The position numbers and the translations under genes are program-made. The notes under the pieces are model-generated. The model did not search any database, was not told the origin of the DNA, and saw nothing but the letters and a program-made list of their open reading frames with translations. Positions 51,291-63,214 of a stretch of 64,000 nt of DNA are shown here, in pieces. Within the stretch, counting starts at the first letter, position 1. Every line of letters starts with the position of its first letter. The DNA is from Nematostella vectensis (taxonomy: Eukaryota; Cnidaria; Anthozoa; Actiniaria; Edwardsiidae): the NCBI RefSeq assembly GCF_932526225.1, contig NC_064034.1, positions 14,766,887 through 14,830,886 of the forward strand. Direction: 5' to 3'.

Positions 51291-52983
51291 CCAACAGACC
51301 AAGGAATCAGAGCAAGGAAACTTACTGGAAGAATCAGAAGTGTGACGCACTCCGAGCTGCTTATGTCGCTGGCGAACGAAAAACGCCGACGCGCTAGCCG
51401 TGATAATCGCAGGGAACGACATACGGAAATCGAAAACAAATAAATCTGATACACGAATACCTTCGGACTGATCTGTAAGAGCTGGATAAGTTGCTTTTTT
51501 GTTGTTAATTTGCGCCAACAGCCGGAGTGCGTGCTACTTTGGCACCTAAAAAGTTATGTGATTAAGATTAGTGCAAGTTGCCTATCATCATTAGCTAGCT
51601 AAAGTTAGAGTTCAGGTGCTTCAGGCTTCAGTAATTGGAAAGTGAAAATCCTTGTCACGTGACGGAATTTGCCTGACAGATGCTTGAGTCTCTGCCGCTG
51701 ATCTTCTTGTGTTGGTTCTGGGAATAATACGTCTGCGTCTTGTCTCCCATAGCAACATCTTAAAAAAAAAGAAACGTTTTTAGAACCAATATCATAATTT
51801 TTTTTCATTAGTAATAATAAACGGGAACTAGGTTTGAGCGTATCCTTCGACCCTGAATGACTGTGTGTCTTCACATCGTATAATTATTATGTGAGCTTGA
51901 ATTGTGACATAAGTAGTTTTGATGAAAAAAATGGGTGATCACTCTATCTTTTAGGTTAGAAAATCCTAACAACCGCTATCCCTTATGGGGTATTCAAAAA
52001 TTATTCCACCTCTGTTATCCCTAAGGGGTCCCCACACTATCCTAATATCCTAATAGAACAACTGGACATGAAAGTTGTCAGAAAAGAGATGTGCAGTATC
52101 AAAGAAAATCAGGAAAAACTGAAAAAAAAATTTTATTGCACTTTATTTGCTCATCAGTGAGGCTAGGCATCTATAATTTTAATAATAGTCATAATTCTTA
52201 CAGTTACTTTGGAATACCCAGGGGGCTGTTAATTAAGAATCATCATTCACCATTTGATATCACTGATAGGGTTGTCAACACAAATCCCTAGAAAATAAAA
52301 TTGCAACAAACGACAATCCCTTGCTTTATGCAGAAAGCATTTTAAGCCAAAGAATGAAATAACAGTTTAGTGTTTCTTTTGCTTTCATATTATCTTTCTC
52401 TAAAGATTTGTGCCAAGTCATTATTATTGATTTATTTAGCTTTGCTTCTTGGCCAATGGTTTTTATGGACCATTTTGCATCCATTGACAAATATAAGCCA
52501 GTTATAAATAAATATATGTTTAACTTCATTAATCATATTGAACAGTCCTTGACACATAATAATCATAGTAAATTTTACATATCGCACCTAAATGTATATA
52601 GCTGAGCTGTTCGAGTTTGTCACATTTTTTTTCTCCAACTTTGATATATTAGCTGGTTGATTAACTGTTTTTTATCAACCAGCTATCTGGACATGATCAG
52701 AGTGAAATGATGTTAATAGGACACTGGCCTGTAGATTAAAAAAAAAATTTCCTGACTTTAACATGTATGGATTTTATTTAGAAATACCATTATGCTACAG
52801 TATTGGTAAATATGCTTAGCCCTTTCACTCCTGGTTACTTTTGATCAACATTGTAAGAAAAACAGACTGAAAACAGAAACCTCCCCCCTATTTCAAGTCC
52901 AACACTACCGCTAAGCTACCGCTGACCCAAGATGGTATGCCTTGAAGTTTCGAACAATGCACTGCGGTGCCTTTTCTTTCTAG
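51291..52983. other. non-coding stretch with one hairpin
   Basis: No recognisable gene. A short inverted repeat AGCTGGTTGAT...ATCAACCAGCT lies at about 52650-52686. The minus frame 51874-51605 is an unrecognised candidate with no supporting splice evidence. Confidence 0.45.
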
Positions 52984-53391
52984 CGACGGCACTGCTACAG
53001 CCTGTCGCTTACAACAGTTTTGCTTGTAATTTGTTTAAAAATTACAGCTTTTTCACATCTGGAGAGTACCTTAGGACATCACGAAGTCTTTTTGAGCATA
53101 ATTAATGCTGTGCTTATGGATGTTTGCACGCTGAGGTTGATTCAATGGGATAATTCCTTGTCTGGGCTTCACCAAGTGAAAAAGGAATTTTCTGGTGAAT
53201 GGCCTCATACTCTCAAATGTGGTCCATCTTTGCTACCCAATCTTATTCAAAAACTTGTTTTCAGGCTAATTCTGGGACCTGGAAATGTTTTTGTTTGGCT
53301 TCGGGGCAAAGAGACTTATAAAAGAACTGTTATGATTGTGGGGAAGGGGATTGCCCGCTTGTCTGTCAAGGTGTTTCACAGACTCCCATGA
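52984..53391 (+). CDS. possible terminal exon, unrecognised
   Basis: A good acceptor-like TTTTCTTTCTAG ends at 52983. The frame then stays open for 135 codons (with VLLVICLKITAFSHLEST and LIQKLVFRLILGPGNVF) to a TGA near 53391, and an AATAAA signal follows at about 53501. The composition is host-like and moderately hydrophobic. I do not recognise the protein, and upstream exons are not visible. It may be chance. Confidence 0.25.
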   Translation, partial: RRHCYSLSLTTVLLVICLKITAFSHLESTLGHHEVFLSIINAVLMDVCTLRLIQWDNSLSGLHQVKKEFSGEWPHTLKCGPSLLPNLIQKLVFRLILGPGNVFVWLRGKETYKRTVMIVGKGIARLSVKVFHRLP

Positions 53392-53544
53392 TGCAGTGCA
53401 GGCATGCAAAATAATCTAAACATAGTGACTCGCTTCTAATGGAGGTTCTAGCATTGATAATTGTGACTGATTGCTGTAAAATGTGACCTGACGGAGCGCA
53501 ATAAAGGTATCTATTTGTGACTTGATCTGTGTTTGCTTGTCTCT

Positions 53545-56500
53545 ATGGATAGATGGATAGATGGTTTATTGTACCACTTGCAGATTAATCTGAAATACGG
53601 GTGTCTGCGCACACGGAATATAAATACTGACTTACATAAAATACAAATAATTACATGAATTGGAGAAATTCCACAAATTTAACAGTGACAAAGTCCGCCA
53701 GCCTGTTAGTGTTGCAAAGGGCGGGTACGATCTTTCTATCTGCTCTTAAATTATATTGGTGTAGTGGCTTTGTGGTTCTCGACGAGGCAATCTGATGTAA
53801 TGGATTGTCCCTACGTAAGCTTCTCATGAACTCTTTGCAGAGTTCGGCTCTTCTGTCCTTTAGAGATCTAATACCGGCCTTCATCAGGCAATCGGAGTAT
53901 GGTATCCCGGGAAAGATGATCTTAAGTGCTCGTTGTTGAATCCTCTCAATAGCATTAGAGAGAAATTCAGTGAGGTAAGAATATACTGGGGCACCATACT
54001 CTAAGATTGAGCGAATAAGGGTGCAGTATACCTCGACAATATCTCTTACATGCACACCTGATCTTTTCAGTATTCTTATCGCGTAAATTCTTTTATTCGC
54101 CTTCTTAATAACGTAATCGATGTGGCTGGTCCACTTCAAATCGTCGGATATATAATACCGAGTAACTTAAACGATTTGACGCATTCCACCGCCGTGGTCC
54201 CGATAACCACAGGCTGCCACACACAACTACGATACTTTAGAAAGTCTACATCCATGGTCTTACACTTATTAAGTTTCTTATTATTAGTAACTGCATAATG
54301 ATTGATGTCGTCTACTATGAAATTAAGTAGGGATGGAGAATTCCTTGGTAAGACTTCGAGCACCGTCAAATCATCTACGTATTTAGCGCGTAGAGACCAC
54401 GAGGATACGAGGCTGTTAACCATAACGGCAAAGAGTACCGGACCGAGACGGGTACCCTGTGGAATGCCTCCGTTGATTTTGAGAGTGCTTGAGTAATACG
54501 GTGTTAATTTAACGAACTGTTCTCTTCCTTGGAGGAAACAAGCAACCCATCTTACCAACGAGGGATGGATGTTAAATTCAGCTAGCTTGCGCATCAAAAT
54601 GTGATGATCGATAAGATCAAATCCTTTGCGGAAGTCCGCAAAGAATAATCTAACAGCACACTGCCCCTGGTCAAGTGCGTCTAGTAGCAAGTGCATGACG
54701 AACGCGACTGCTTGGATGGTAGATTTCCCTAGCGCAAACTGCTTGGGATCCACGTCACGGAGGATGCGTGGTACAATCCTCACCGCTGTGAACCCTTCCA
54801 TCACTTTGGCAACTTGACTTGTCAGTGAAATGGGTCTTACATCGTTCTCAATTTCACATGCTGGGCGCTGCTTGGGTAAGGGGCACACAGCCGCACGCTT
54901 GAGTATAGCTGGAAGGGACCCTTCGCGAACAGAAGCATTATAGATGTCTGCGATGATAGGCGCAAGTTCAAAAGCAAATTCCTTCAGCACTTTATTAGGG
55001 ATGTCATCGGGCCCTGGAGCTTTCCTGGAGCTTCCTGTTGTAACAATACATTCAGGAGGAATTTCTTCCACCGCAATGGCGGCGACATCTTCCACAGACA
55101 GAGGGGAGAATTCAGATGTAAGAGATACGAAAAAGGTGTTTATTCTCTCACAAAGTTCCTGAACACTCGACCCAGTAGCTAGTTGGGAGTACCAATGGTT
55201 GTCGTTACATGACGCCCCGGACAGCTTCTTGATTTCTTTCCACCACCTTCTTGGGTTGGATTCCTTCAGTTTAGCGACCTTCGACTTGTAAAATATTCTT
55301 TTACATTCCTTGATTCGTGACTGTACCTTGTTACGCATACTTTTGAATTGGGCCGAGTCCTTCCCAAACTTGTTTAGATACTTTTGCCTTTTCGATATCA
55401 GCCTCTTAATATCAGGGGTGACCCAAGGCCTGCCAGTTTCGTGGACACGACGAGATTTTAGTGGTAGATACAAATCCACTGCCTCGGAGATCGTCCTATG
55501 AAAGGTAGTCCATTTTTCTTGACACGTATCTAACTCAAGAACATGGTCCCAATTAAACGCGGTAATCCAACGACCAAACGCTGTAACAGCGCTTTCTCTC
55601 AAGTCACGTGACAAAACACTCCTCTTGGATGGTTTACTTTGAACTATAAGCGGTTTAACAAGGACACAGTAATGGTTACTCCGGCCGAGTTTAGGTAGTT
55701 GTTCGGGTGGTGACCACATCTTGGGGCGGTTGGTTAGCATCCAGTCCAGAGTTCCCGTGTCACGCGTCAAGACCTTTACTATTTGAGTTAGGCCGCACCT
55801 GCGTCGAATGATGGTAGATGAAATAGAGGTAGATTTGGGATTGAAGTCTCCAGTCACGCACAACAAGCTATCAGGGTGATCCTTTAAGTAATTGTCGGCA
55901 ACATCTTGGATATGGAGATATAGGAGGTTGTTATCATCAGCGGTGGCGTGGGGCGGGTGGTAGATTACTCCCACTAAGATGGACGTTAAGGGTCTAGGGA
56001 GGCGCCAAGGCCTCAGTTGGAACCACAATGTCTCCGATATTGCACCAGTGAGCTCAAGGTGTTCCATTCGTTTATATGGTACAGTATTATGAATGTACGC
56101 AGCTACGCCGCCGCCATGGGATGGACGATCTTTCCGCAAGAGGTTGTAGTTAGACATTACCATCGCTGTATCCGTGATGCTGTCGCACAGCCAAGTCTCG
56201 GTGACGCACACCACCCGTGCAGAGTTGGAGAGAACAACACATTCTAGCTCGTCGATCTTATTAGTCAACGACTGCGCGTTACAGATTAGGAATGGCGGGA
56301 CTGGCGGCCGAGTCGAGATGGTAGATGGTAGAATGTTTACATCGTTATGTAAATTGGATGGCTCATTCACGCTAGTTGAATTTGAATTTTCCCGCGAAGA
56401 ATGTAGATGGTCTTGGGCCGTAACTAGGCTCCTAGATATCGAGCTCCTACGTTCTTTAACTAGTTTCCCCGCTCTTTTGCCACGATATTTGAAGATTCCG

Positions 56501-57060
56501 TTTCGCTTCAAGGTGGATATGAGCGCCTTGTCCTCGAAGATTGTAGATTTTGAGTCCCGCCGGTATCGTTTAAGCTGATCCCTAGGGTATTGGGCTAATG
56601 GATCTTGAGTATGGCGGCCATGCAAATTATTGCAAAGAGTAGCGTTCCTTGATAAGTACTCCCGACTGGGGTTCAATCGGCAGACTTCAGGACCTGGGTT
56701 CTTCAAAACATCGGCAAACACGGTGATGTCAGTCGGCGGGTCATGACCAGGAATCAGTAGAGACGTGAACCCATGTTTGCTTGGCTTGGTCACTGGACGC
56801 TTCGATCTCACAAAACCAGCAGCAGACACTAAACGGTGTTTAAATGGCAGAGTTACTGTGGTGCTAGCCACAGTTTTCGCAGACCAGCAAGGCGACCCTC
56901 TTATAAAACAAGAGTGAGATGTTATGGGGTATAAAAACCCATATAAGAGGATAAGATAGCCCAGAAATACAAGAGCCAAAAGGCTCGTGGCAGCCATGTT
57001 CGGCGCCTGCGCAACTAAAAGAGTTCGTAGTTCGTATTCGTAGTTCGGAATTTTGTGTCT
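53545..57060 (-). mobile_element. CR1/L2-like non-LTR retrotransposon
   Basis: Minus-strand LINE with APE endonuclease and reverse transcriptase in one long frame and a 3' end of short GATA/GGAT-type repeats (53545-53564), typical of CR1/L2 elements. The 5' boundary is approximate. One frameshift near 54150 interrupts the C-terminal domain. Confidence 0.88.
53651..56997 (-). pseudogene. LINE ORF: 2A-like leader, endonuclease, RT
   Basis: ATG 56997. Residues 1-28 form a signal-like hydrophobic leader (TSLLALVFLGYLILLYGFLY). A 2A-like motif ADVLKNPGP lies at residues 95-103. The APE-type endonuclease (~235-480) has ICNAQSLTNKIDELE, VCVTETWL, GGGVAAYIH, CVTGDFN and the SNHYCVLV end. The RT (~640-900) has RPISLTSQVAKVMEGF, ADFRKGFDLIDHHIL, GGIPQGTRLGPVLFAVMVN and the catalytic KYVDDLTV. 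A one-base shift near 54150 leads to the C-terminal domain (WTSHIDYVIKKANKRIYAIR) ending at 53651. The product nicks target DNA and primes reverse transcription there. Confidence 0.9.
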
Positions 57061-57771
57061 TTTTTGGTAAGAAATGTTTAAGCATTAAAGTTTTTTCATC
57101 TAAGTTTAAGCATTTGTTTACGAATTGGTCAGAAATCAAGGTTGATATTTTGACAAAAGAGTCAATTCTAATTGCTTAGATGCGCTTTTGAAGGTCGTCT
57201 ATGCCTTGGATGAATATATGAGTATCCGGGTCTGGTGATGTTTAGTTTGCATTTTTGACGTTTTGGAGTTGGGCCTATATTTTACAGGCGTCTCAGGGCG
57301 TTATGACAATGAAAGACTTAAACAAAACAGTTATCTTTTTATGCAAGGGCCTATAGTTGACATCTGCCAACCAATACAATGTTTATGGAAATAACAACAA
57401 CAGAGATGTGAGCTTATTAGAGTGCCCTTTATACTGATCCACTTTTTTGCTTAAGAGCCCACTGAAAACAGTTTGCGTTGCTGCCATTTTTTGTTCCCAT
57501 TTGGTCAGTATCTATTGTAAATAATATGTTGGAATCTACTTGCGATTCAGTACCAGATACCTTCCACTCGTTCATCAATTGATTTTCAATCTCACTTTTG
57601 TCGTTGTTTGTGCAGAAAATAAAATAAGTACTTACAAGCAGTTAAATCTTATAGAGCAGGTCCTTGTTAAACCCAAGTTGCTAAAAAGCTTAGATATTAA
57701 AAATGGCATCTTCGTAGTGTTGCGAGTATGCCCCTACCGAAGAATCAAAAGCCTCTATCAGTCCAGAGATT
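57061..57771. other. non-coding stretch
   Basis: AT-rich DNA between the LINE and the MITE; no supported feature. Confidence 0.5.
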
Positions 57772-58073
57772 AGCCTGCTTGGAGGCGTTTACCCGGTGTT
57801 TTTTTTTTTGCATTCGCTATGCGCTAAGTCTTGGTCGCCATCTTGTTTTTGGCCGCGCTAGCTTGGCGCGAGTGACAAGACGTGACGAAGAGGGCTGGGG
57901 GGAGGGGAGAGGGAAGGGAAGAACTCTCTTCCCCCGCCCCCTCGCGCTTTGCGCTCGTTCCAGCTTTCGCGCGGAAAGAACAAAACAAGATGGCGGCCAC
58001 GACTCGGCCACGACACGACACCGATACAACATAGCAAAAAAAAAACACCGGGTAAACGCCTGCAAGCAGGCTA
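57772..58073. mobile_element. MITE with ~40-bp TIRs
   Basis: Left TAGCCTGCTTGGAGGCGTTT and right end inverted (AAACGCCTGCAAGCAGGCTA), continuing through ACCCGGTGTTTTTTTTT. The arms also share the GGTCGCCATCTTGTTTT-like part. About 300 bp, no coding capacity; a TA duplication is likely, pointing to a Tc1/mariner-type system. Confidence 0.8.
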
Positions 58074-58249
58074 AAAGCACAACAAAATTCGCTGAATTAC
58101 CTCATTAGGATCACTGATTCCATAATATATAGATTTCAGGCATTGCCTAAAAGAGGAGCTCCAAACGACCAAATCTTAGTTTATTTTCCCTCAATAATTT
58201 AAGAAATATTATTATATTTCTGTTTTTATGACGTCAACGATTTTACAGA

Positions 58250-58760
58250 TCATACGACCTACTTGTTATACCCCCTTCCCCCCACCCTTGACATATACAT
58301 GACACATAACAAGTTTAGTTGTCATACGATGTTTCGGCCGATGACGTAACGCGACTATCCCATTGCAATGCACTCCGCTTGAAATATACATGACACCTAC
58401 CCAGTTTGGTTGGCATGTTTCTTTAATGAAATATAAATATTTTGTTTAAATTTGATGACGTCAGCTTCTAGTGACTTTATTGATGACATCACAATCACGT
58501 GACTATATTGGTGCCCTCACCCCTTGACACCTCCATGACACAAACAAGGATTGGTTGTCATATGATGTTTCGTTCATGAGATAGGATAGATGAGATGGAT
58601 ATTTTTGTTGTTAATGAGATCGGAATAGTCTTGCTTCTAGTGACGTCATCGATGATCTCACAAATCACTAGACCACAGTTTTGCACCTCCCTTGACACAT
58701 CTATGACACCTGCCAAGTTTGGTTGTCATACGATGCTTTTAAGGGACGGGCGGACATCGC
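58250..58760. repeat. degenerate repeat with TGTCATACGATG motif
   Basis: Segments of the form ...AAGTTTGGTTGTCATACGATG... recur at about 58312, 58399, 58548 and 58719, interleaved with TGACGTCA-type CRE-like palindromes. An old tandem or transposon-derived repeat. Confidence 0.5.
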
Positions 58761-59141
58761 GTCACGAAAAAACTCGAGTCGATGGGTTACCAATATTTGT
58801 TACCATATTTGTTTTGTAACCACTTTTTCTTAGGAATGGGGCTCCATGAAACTTTCGCGCTGTGTAGCCATTTGGGAAACAAGGTATACTAAATAATAAC
58901 TGCAATTTTGGGGCGGTTCGTAGCTTTAGGGGTTGTAGATTTTGGGGTTACAGGTTTTAGGTATTAGGTTTTAGGTCTTCGTTTTGTAGACCAGCCATTT
59001 TGGTTTTGATTATTAAAGATCAAAGGCTCACCTTGAAAGGTGAGAGGATATACATACATTTAATATAATTATCACTAAATGATGAAGACAACATTGTGGA
59101 GAAATTAACATTCAGAGATTATAAACAATTTAGTACTTATT
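58761..59141. other. non-coding stretch
   Basis: No supported gene. A stretch of TTAGG/TTTTAGG-like motifs lies at about 58925-58975. Confidence 0.45.
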
Positions 59142-59363
59142 TTATTCTAGAGTTGCCTTCCTCGAGACGGAAGAAGCGTGTGTTCGCTTCCCTCTTCCAA
59201 CCGTTTTGTTATCATCTTCCTCCTCGCCACTAAATTCCGAAGAAGAGCTATCTTTAGAGAGCTCAGAGCTTTCCTCACTTCCATTCTCAGAGTTTGGAGA
59301 CTCCGATTCAGAATCAGAACTTCTACTTTCCTCTGCTATGGCAGCCATTTTCGCTTTTTGCAT
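59142..59363 (-). CDS. short acidic Ser/Glu-rich ORF
   Basis: ATG 59363 or 59345 (the latter in a good context, AAAATGGCTGCC). 73 codons: ESRSSDSESESPNSENGSEE then an acidic/Ser stretch and GRGKRTHASSVSRKATLE. It could be a small nuclear-type protein or first exon. No family recognised. Confidence 0.3.
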   Translation of the reverse strand: MQKAKMAAIAEESRSSDSESESPNSENGSEESSELSKDSSSSEFSGEEEDDNKTVGRGKRTHASSVSRKATLE

Positions 59364-60646
59364 TGAAAATTTTGTTTATATAAGCGGCCTTTTGATTGGC
59401 TCATATTGTGTGACGCAAGACAGTCGATCTAAAAAAGTCCTTAGCGATCATTCGCTATCTTAATTATAATATAAAAGATTCACTTTCCTACTTATTTTCT
59501 CCTGATTTCCCTCAACACTTTTTTATCAGGGAACCCCTCCCCAGCCAAAGATCGCAGATCTTTATAATTTCGGGAACTATCTCTATGGATCTGGAACAAC
59601 ACCGATTTTCGGGGTTTCCGAGACTTAATAACAATGCATGCACTATAACCTGCCCGTCGGAATTAAACTTGAGGCTTTAGCCTTGTTTAAATAAGAAAAA
59701 AATGATCTCAGATCTCACCGATAATATAAGCTCTAACTCAAATACGTTTTCCAAATCAGGTTATTTGATCAATGAGAATCAAAAATAGGAAAACTACGGG
59801 AGTAAAAAAAGTTTGTGATAAAGCAGCTCATTGGCCATTGCCACTTGACGTGTTCATGGTTCAGTTTTAGCACAGGCTTACCAACCGCGCTTGCGCTTAT
59901 TGCTGCGTCGACTGGTTTTTCACAGCTAAATAACTCCCTTGTGCTTGCGCTTGCGTTTGCGCTTATGCTTGCGTCAATAGTGAAAACTAGGCTAGGGTTG
60001 GTAATTTAGAATGGTCCCGCAGCTTTTTCACATGATTTTTACACCAGAATACGGTGTAAAAATACATACACGGTGCAAAATAACATAATAATCATTTCAG
60101 TAAAAAAATTCCTCGTAACGCTTCGTGGCCTCATTAAATTCATGACCCGGGGGTGAAAACTTATTAATTCACTCTCAGTCGGTAGACCGTATCTAAAAGC
60201 TATGCGAATGTTCATAAGAATGGAAACAAGAATTCTACAGGTTTGAAACATGGATTTGTATTTTATTTGCGCTTATTTGCTTATTTATTTGATACCCACG
60301 AAGCATTGCGGGTTACGATACACATATTCCGAGTGTAACTTTTTTTAAAATAGGTCTATTTTGCGATTAGTGTGCTTATCATTAAGCGTACAAATATTAG
60401 TACCCCATAAACAGCGGTCAGTTGCCAAGCCAGCATTTGTCATTCCCTGTTTACATGAAGTCTTTTTTTTTTTAACAAAAAACCTCTTCTATAGACGAGA
60501 AGCATAATATGAATTGATTTGCACGCAAGACATAAATAGTCCCTTTAGCGTCTGCCAGCTCACTCACTAGAATACAGATAAATAGTCTCCGCCAGGGAAC
60601 ACAACCTATCAAGAGTATTAAACAAAATCCGATCGAGATTTCTATT
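59364..60646. other. non-coding stretch
   Basis: Mostly AT-rich. A GCTTGCGCTT-type short repeat occurs at about 59890-59980. No supported exon. Confidence 0.45.
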
Positions 60647-61771
60647 TCACTTTCCACTTTCTTGTCGTCCTGCGAAATATACGAATTTCTCCAAGTCCGA
60701 CCAAATGCCCTCACTCCCCCAGCAAGGCTTTGGCTCATGACGCCACGGTGGCAAAAAGTACCTCCATTCAAATCTTCTTGGATAAGGGCAGTAAGACTGA
60801 TAAGGTTCCCTAGGAACCTCGGCGAAGGAGACGTTAAACCAATTTGTCTTTACTAAACTCCAGTACTCTCTCATTTGTTTAGGATAGGCCTGGTGAATGC
60901 CCAGAAGCCTTGTGCAGAGATCACTGTTTTTTAGGTATGGTTTAGAATCGAGCGAATTCTCATGCAACAGTCTCGTGTTGTCAGCGAAAAACGTCACTTC
61001 CAATCCATAACTCGCCATGGCATTAATCCACAATCCAATGGCTTGGTCTCCATACGGGTGGCACTGTAATGTTTTGTTTAGTTTGACGAGTTCATCGACA
61101 AAATCTCGGCCGAATATGATGAGGCCTTCGTCGGTCCACTGGGAACCACCCTCACAGTGAAACCATCCCCAGACTAGGAGCTTTTCTTGCAACCTGAAGC
61201 GGATATCGAAGTTTAAATGCTCCAAACAAACGAAATAATCGTCGTCAGTTTTAAGGATAAATTTAAAATCATATTTTTCTAAAGCCAAAAACATCATCCA
61301 CAATAAGCGATAGGTAAATCGCACTCCACCTTTTAAGGGAAGAAATTCCAAGTCGCCATACTTCGTTTGCTCTAGCTGCAAAGCCAGTGTTTCATTCTTA
61401 CTAAGTCCAAGTCCATCCGTAAAAAAACGCATCCCTATCTCCGAGTAGTGATCGAGTGTTGTTAACCAAGTTTCTCTGATAGCTGTCCGCCTGTCTACAC
61501 GTTTAGGTGCTGTTATTATTCCCATAAAAACCGTCACCTTTATCTTTTTGATAAAATCCGCACTTGAAGTTGAGTTCTCAGCTCGTTCTTCCCTGTCGTT
61601 AGTCCTATCGGAAAATGCATTTTCCGATCTAGGTGACGTTTTATTTCTCATCCAAGATTGCGCTCTGTAATCACCACTCAGGCAAAAGAAGAATATAGAT
61701 GACACCCCAAATACACAAATAACCACGAAGTACTGATACTTCATTTTACAAGAACCCGCATATCGAATCAT
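60647..61771 (-). CDS. GT31 beta-1,3-galactosyltransferase-like protein
   Basis: Intact single-exon gene, 374 codons, ATG 61771 (a second ATG at 61744 lies nearer the membrane segment). Short cytoplasmic tail, one membrane anchor (QYFVVICVFGVSSIFFFCL, residues ~13-31), then a Ser/Arg-rich stem with an N-glycosylation site. The catalytic domain (~75-330) has DRRTAIRETWL, FKFILKTDDDYFVC (metal-binding DDD), VWGWFHCEGG, CHPYGDQAIGLW and FFADNTRLLH. It is a Golgi type II enzyme that adds galactose or GlcNAc from UDP-sugar in beta-1,3 linkage; the acceptor cannot be told. The C-terminal Cys/Trp-rich tail (YCPYPRRFEWRYF) is lineage-specific. Its decayed relatives lie at 4.1 and 6.6 kb. Confidence 0.85.
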   Translation of the reverse strand: MIRYAGSCKMKYQYFVVICVFGVSSIFFFCLSGDYRAQSWMRNKTSPRSENAFSDRTNDREERAENSTSSADFIKKIKVTVFMGIITAPKRVDRRTAIRETWLTTLDHYSEIGMRFFTDGLGLSKNETLALQLEQTKYGDLEFLPLKGGVRFTYRLLWMMFLALEKYDFKFILKTDDDYFVCLEHLNFDIRFRLQEKLLVWGWFHCEGGSQWTDEGLIIFGRDFVDELVKLNKTLQCHPYGDQAIGLWINAMASYGLEVTFFADNTRLLHENSLDSKPYLKNSDLCTRLLGIHQAYPKQMREYWSLVKTNWFNVSFAEVPREPYQSYCPYPRRFEWRYFLPPWRHEPKPCWGSEGIWSDLEKFVYFAGRQESGK

Positions 61772-62379
61772 AATTTTGCTAGTTTTCTAAAACTTCAACC
61801 TTATGCAAGATTTTTATCGTCAATCATAAAAATGTAGATCCGCCATAAAAGGGAAGGTGTCGTGTATGCTCAATGCAAATTCTCTACTTGTTTTTGTACG
61901 GATAAGCACAGGGGGTCTACTCAACTCAACGCATTGCTTATCAAGCAGGGTCAGTACGCAGCACTTACAAGCTGCAATTTCATTGGGCAAATGAACAATA
62001 TCCGCACCTCGACACAAAGAACGAGAAGAATAGAGACAAAAGAACTCCTTTGTAGAACAAAGATAATAGGAGACAAAGCACCTGTGTAGTAACTCATCAA
62101 GCATGGTCTCTGTAAAATGAAGACCGGACCTACGCGGACGGGACCTCGGCGGACCGGGTTTTTTTATTTTTAATTTTTTTAATACACAAACATATACATA
62201 AAATAAAAGCTGAAAAATCGGCAACTATCGTGAAAATAGTGACTTTAAAAGGAGAGAGGTGCAGGATTGCGTATATCACTATTATCAAGACTAATCATTA
62301 AATGTGATATATCATGATAATTCTTATATGTTTCTTGTATTTAAGGCCCTAAATATCATGATTTATCAAGAGTCTTTGT
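61772..62379. other. upstream region of the GT31 gene
   Basis: Putative 5' flank; no clear TATA. The minus frame 62224-61820 is unrecognised and judged spurious. Confidence 0.45.
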
Positions 62380-62690
62380 GTTTCATGATATTATCAGAAT
62401 ATTTAATGAGGCACAATTTCTTCTAAGGTCCATGATCATGATATTATCAGAATATTTAATGAGGCACAATTTCTTTCAAGTCCCATGATATAGTGATATA
62501 TCATGACATTATCAGAATATTTAATGAGGCACAATTTCTTTCAAGTCCCATGATATAGTGATATATCATGATATTATCAGAATATTTAATGAGGCACAAT
62601 TTCTTCCAAGTCCCATGATATAGTAATATATATTGATATTATCAGAATATTTAATGTGGTACATTTTCTTCAAAGTCCCATGATATAGTG
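62380..62690. repeat. 65-bp tandem repeat
   Basis: TTATCAGAATATTTAATG(A/T)GG recurs at 62391, 62444, 62509, 62574 and 62639; the last three spacings are 65 bp. Each unit also contains CATGATATAGT(G/A)ATAT. Confidence 0.88.
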
Positions 62691-62849
62691 ACGCGTAACG
62701 AGCTAGTGTCTTCGTGCCGCCACAGGAACAAAGCCTTGTTATGCAACAGCTGAACTATTCAATTTCACCATAACAGCCATTCAAATTTCATGCCCTATTT
62801 TTATGTTAATTTTATACATAGATAGTGTATAAGTGATGATAGTAATATA

Positions 62850-63213
62850 TTCTTAATCTGGTACAACCCCCCTTTTAGCAAGAACACAAGCACCAACACC
62901 GGCCACAGATTCCTTTCACTCATAGACAAGCACTTCCCTAAAGACCACAAACTCAGAAAAATCTTCAACCGGAACACAATCAAAATCAGTTATAGCTGCA
63001 TGAGCAGCTTCAAGCAGATAATTGACAGCCACAACAAACGCATAATCGCCTCATCAATAACAACCGAAGACGCCTCCACCTCCCTCGCTACCGCCAATAA
63101 CAAAACATGCAACTGCAGACAAAAGAACGCGTGCCCCCTTGACGGAAACTGCCTCCAATCATCTGTTATCTACCAAGCCACTGTAACAAGAAAGGACAAC
63201 AACACGTGTAGTT
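62850..63213 (+). pseudogene. Penelope-like linker and start of GIY-YIG domain
   Basis: Frame with LIWYNPPFSKN, GHRFLSLIDKHFPKDHKL, IFNRNTIKISYSCMSSFK, CNCRQKNACPLDGNCL and [13 protein letters not shown]. These are the C-terminal linker, Cys cluster and first strand (GIY-like) of the endonuclease of Penelope-like elements. It is cut at the inversion junction before the YIG strand and catalytic Arg/Glu. Confidence 0.75.
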
Positions 63214-63214
63214 A

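Noticed and set aside
50908-51518. Repetitive ORFs of 84-152 codons on both strands
   Set aside because: Produced by the 30-bp repeat, whose length is a multiple of three.
61820-62224. 134-codon minus ORF upstream of the GT31 gene
   Set aside because: No domain, mixed composition and overlap with a probable promoter/5' UTR.
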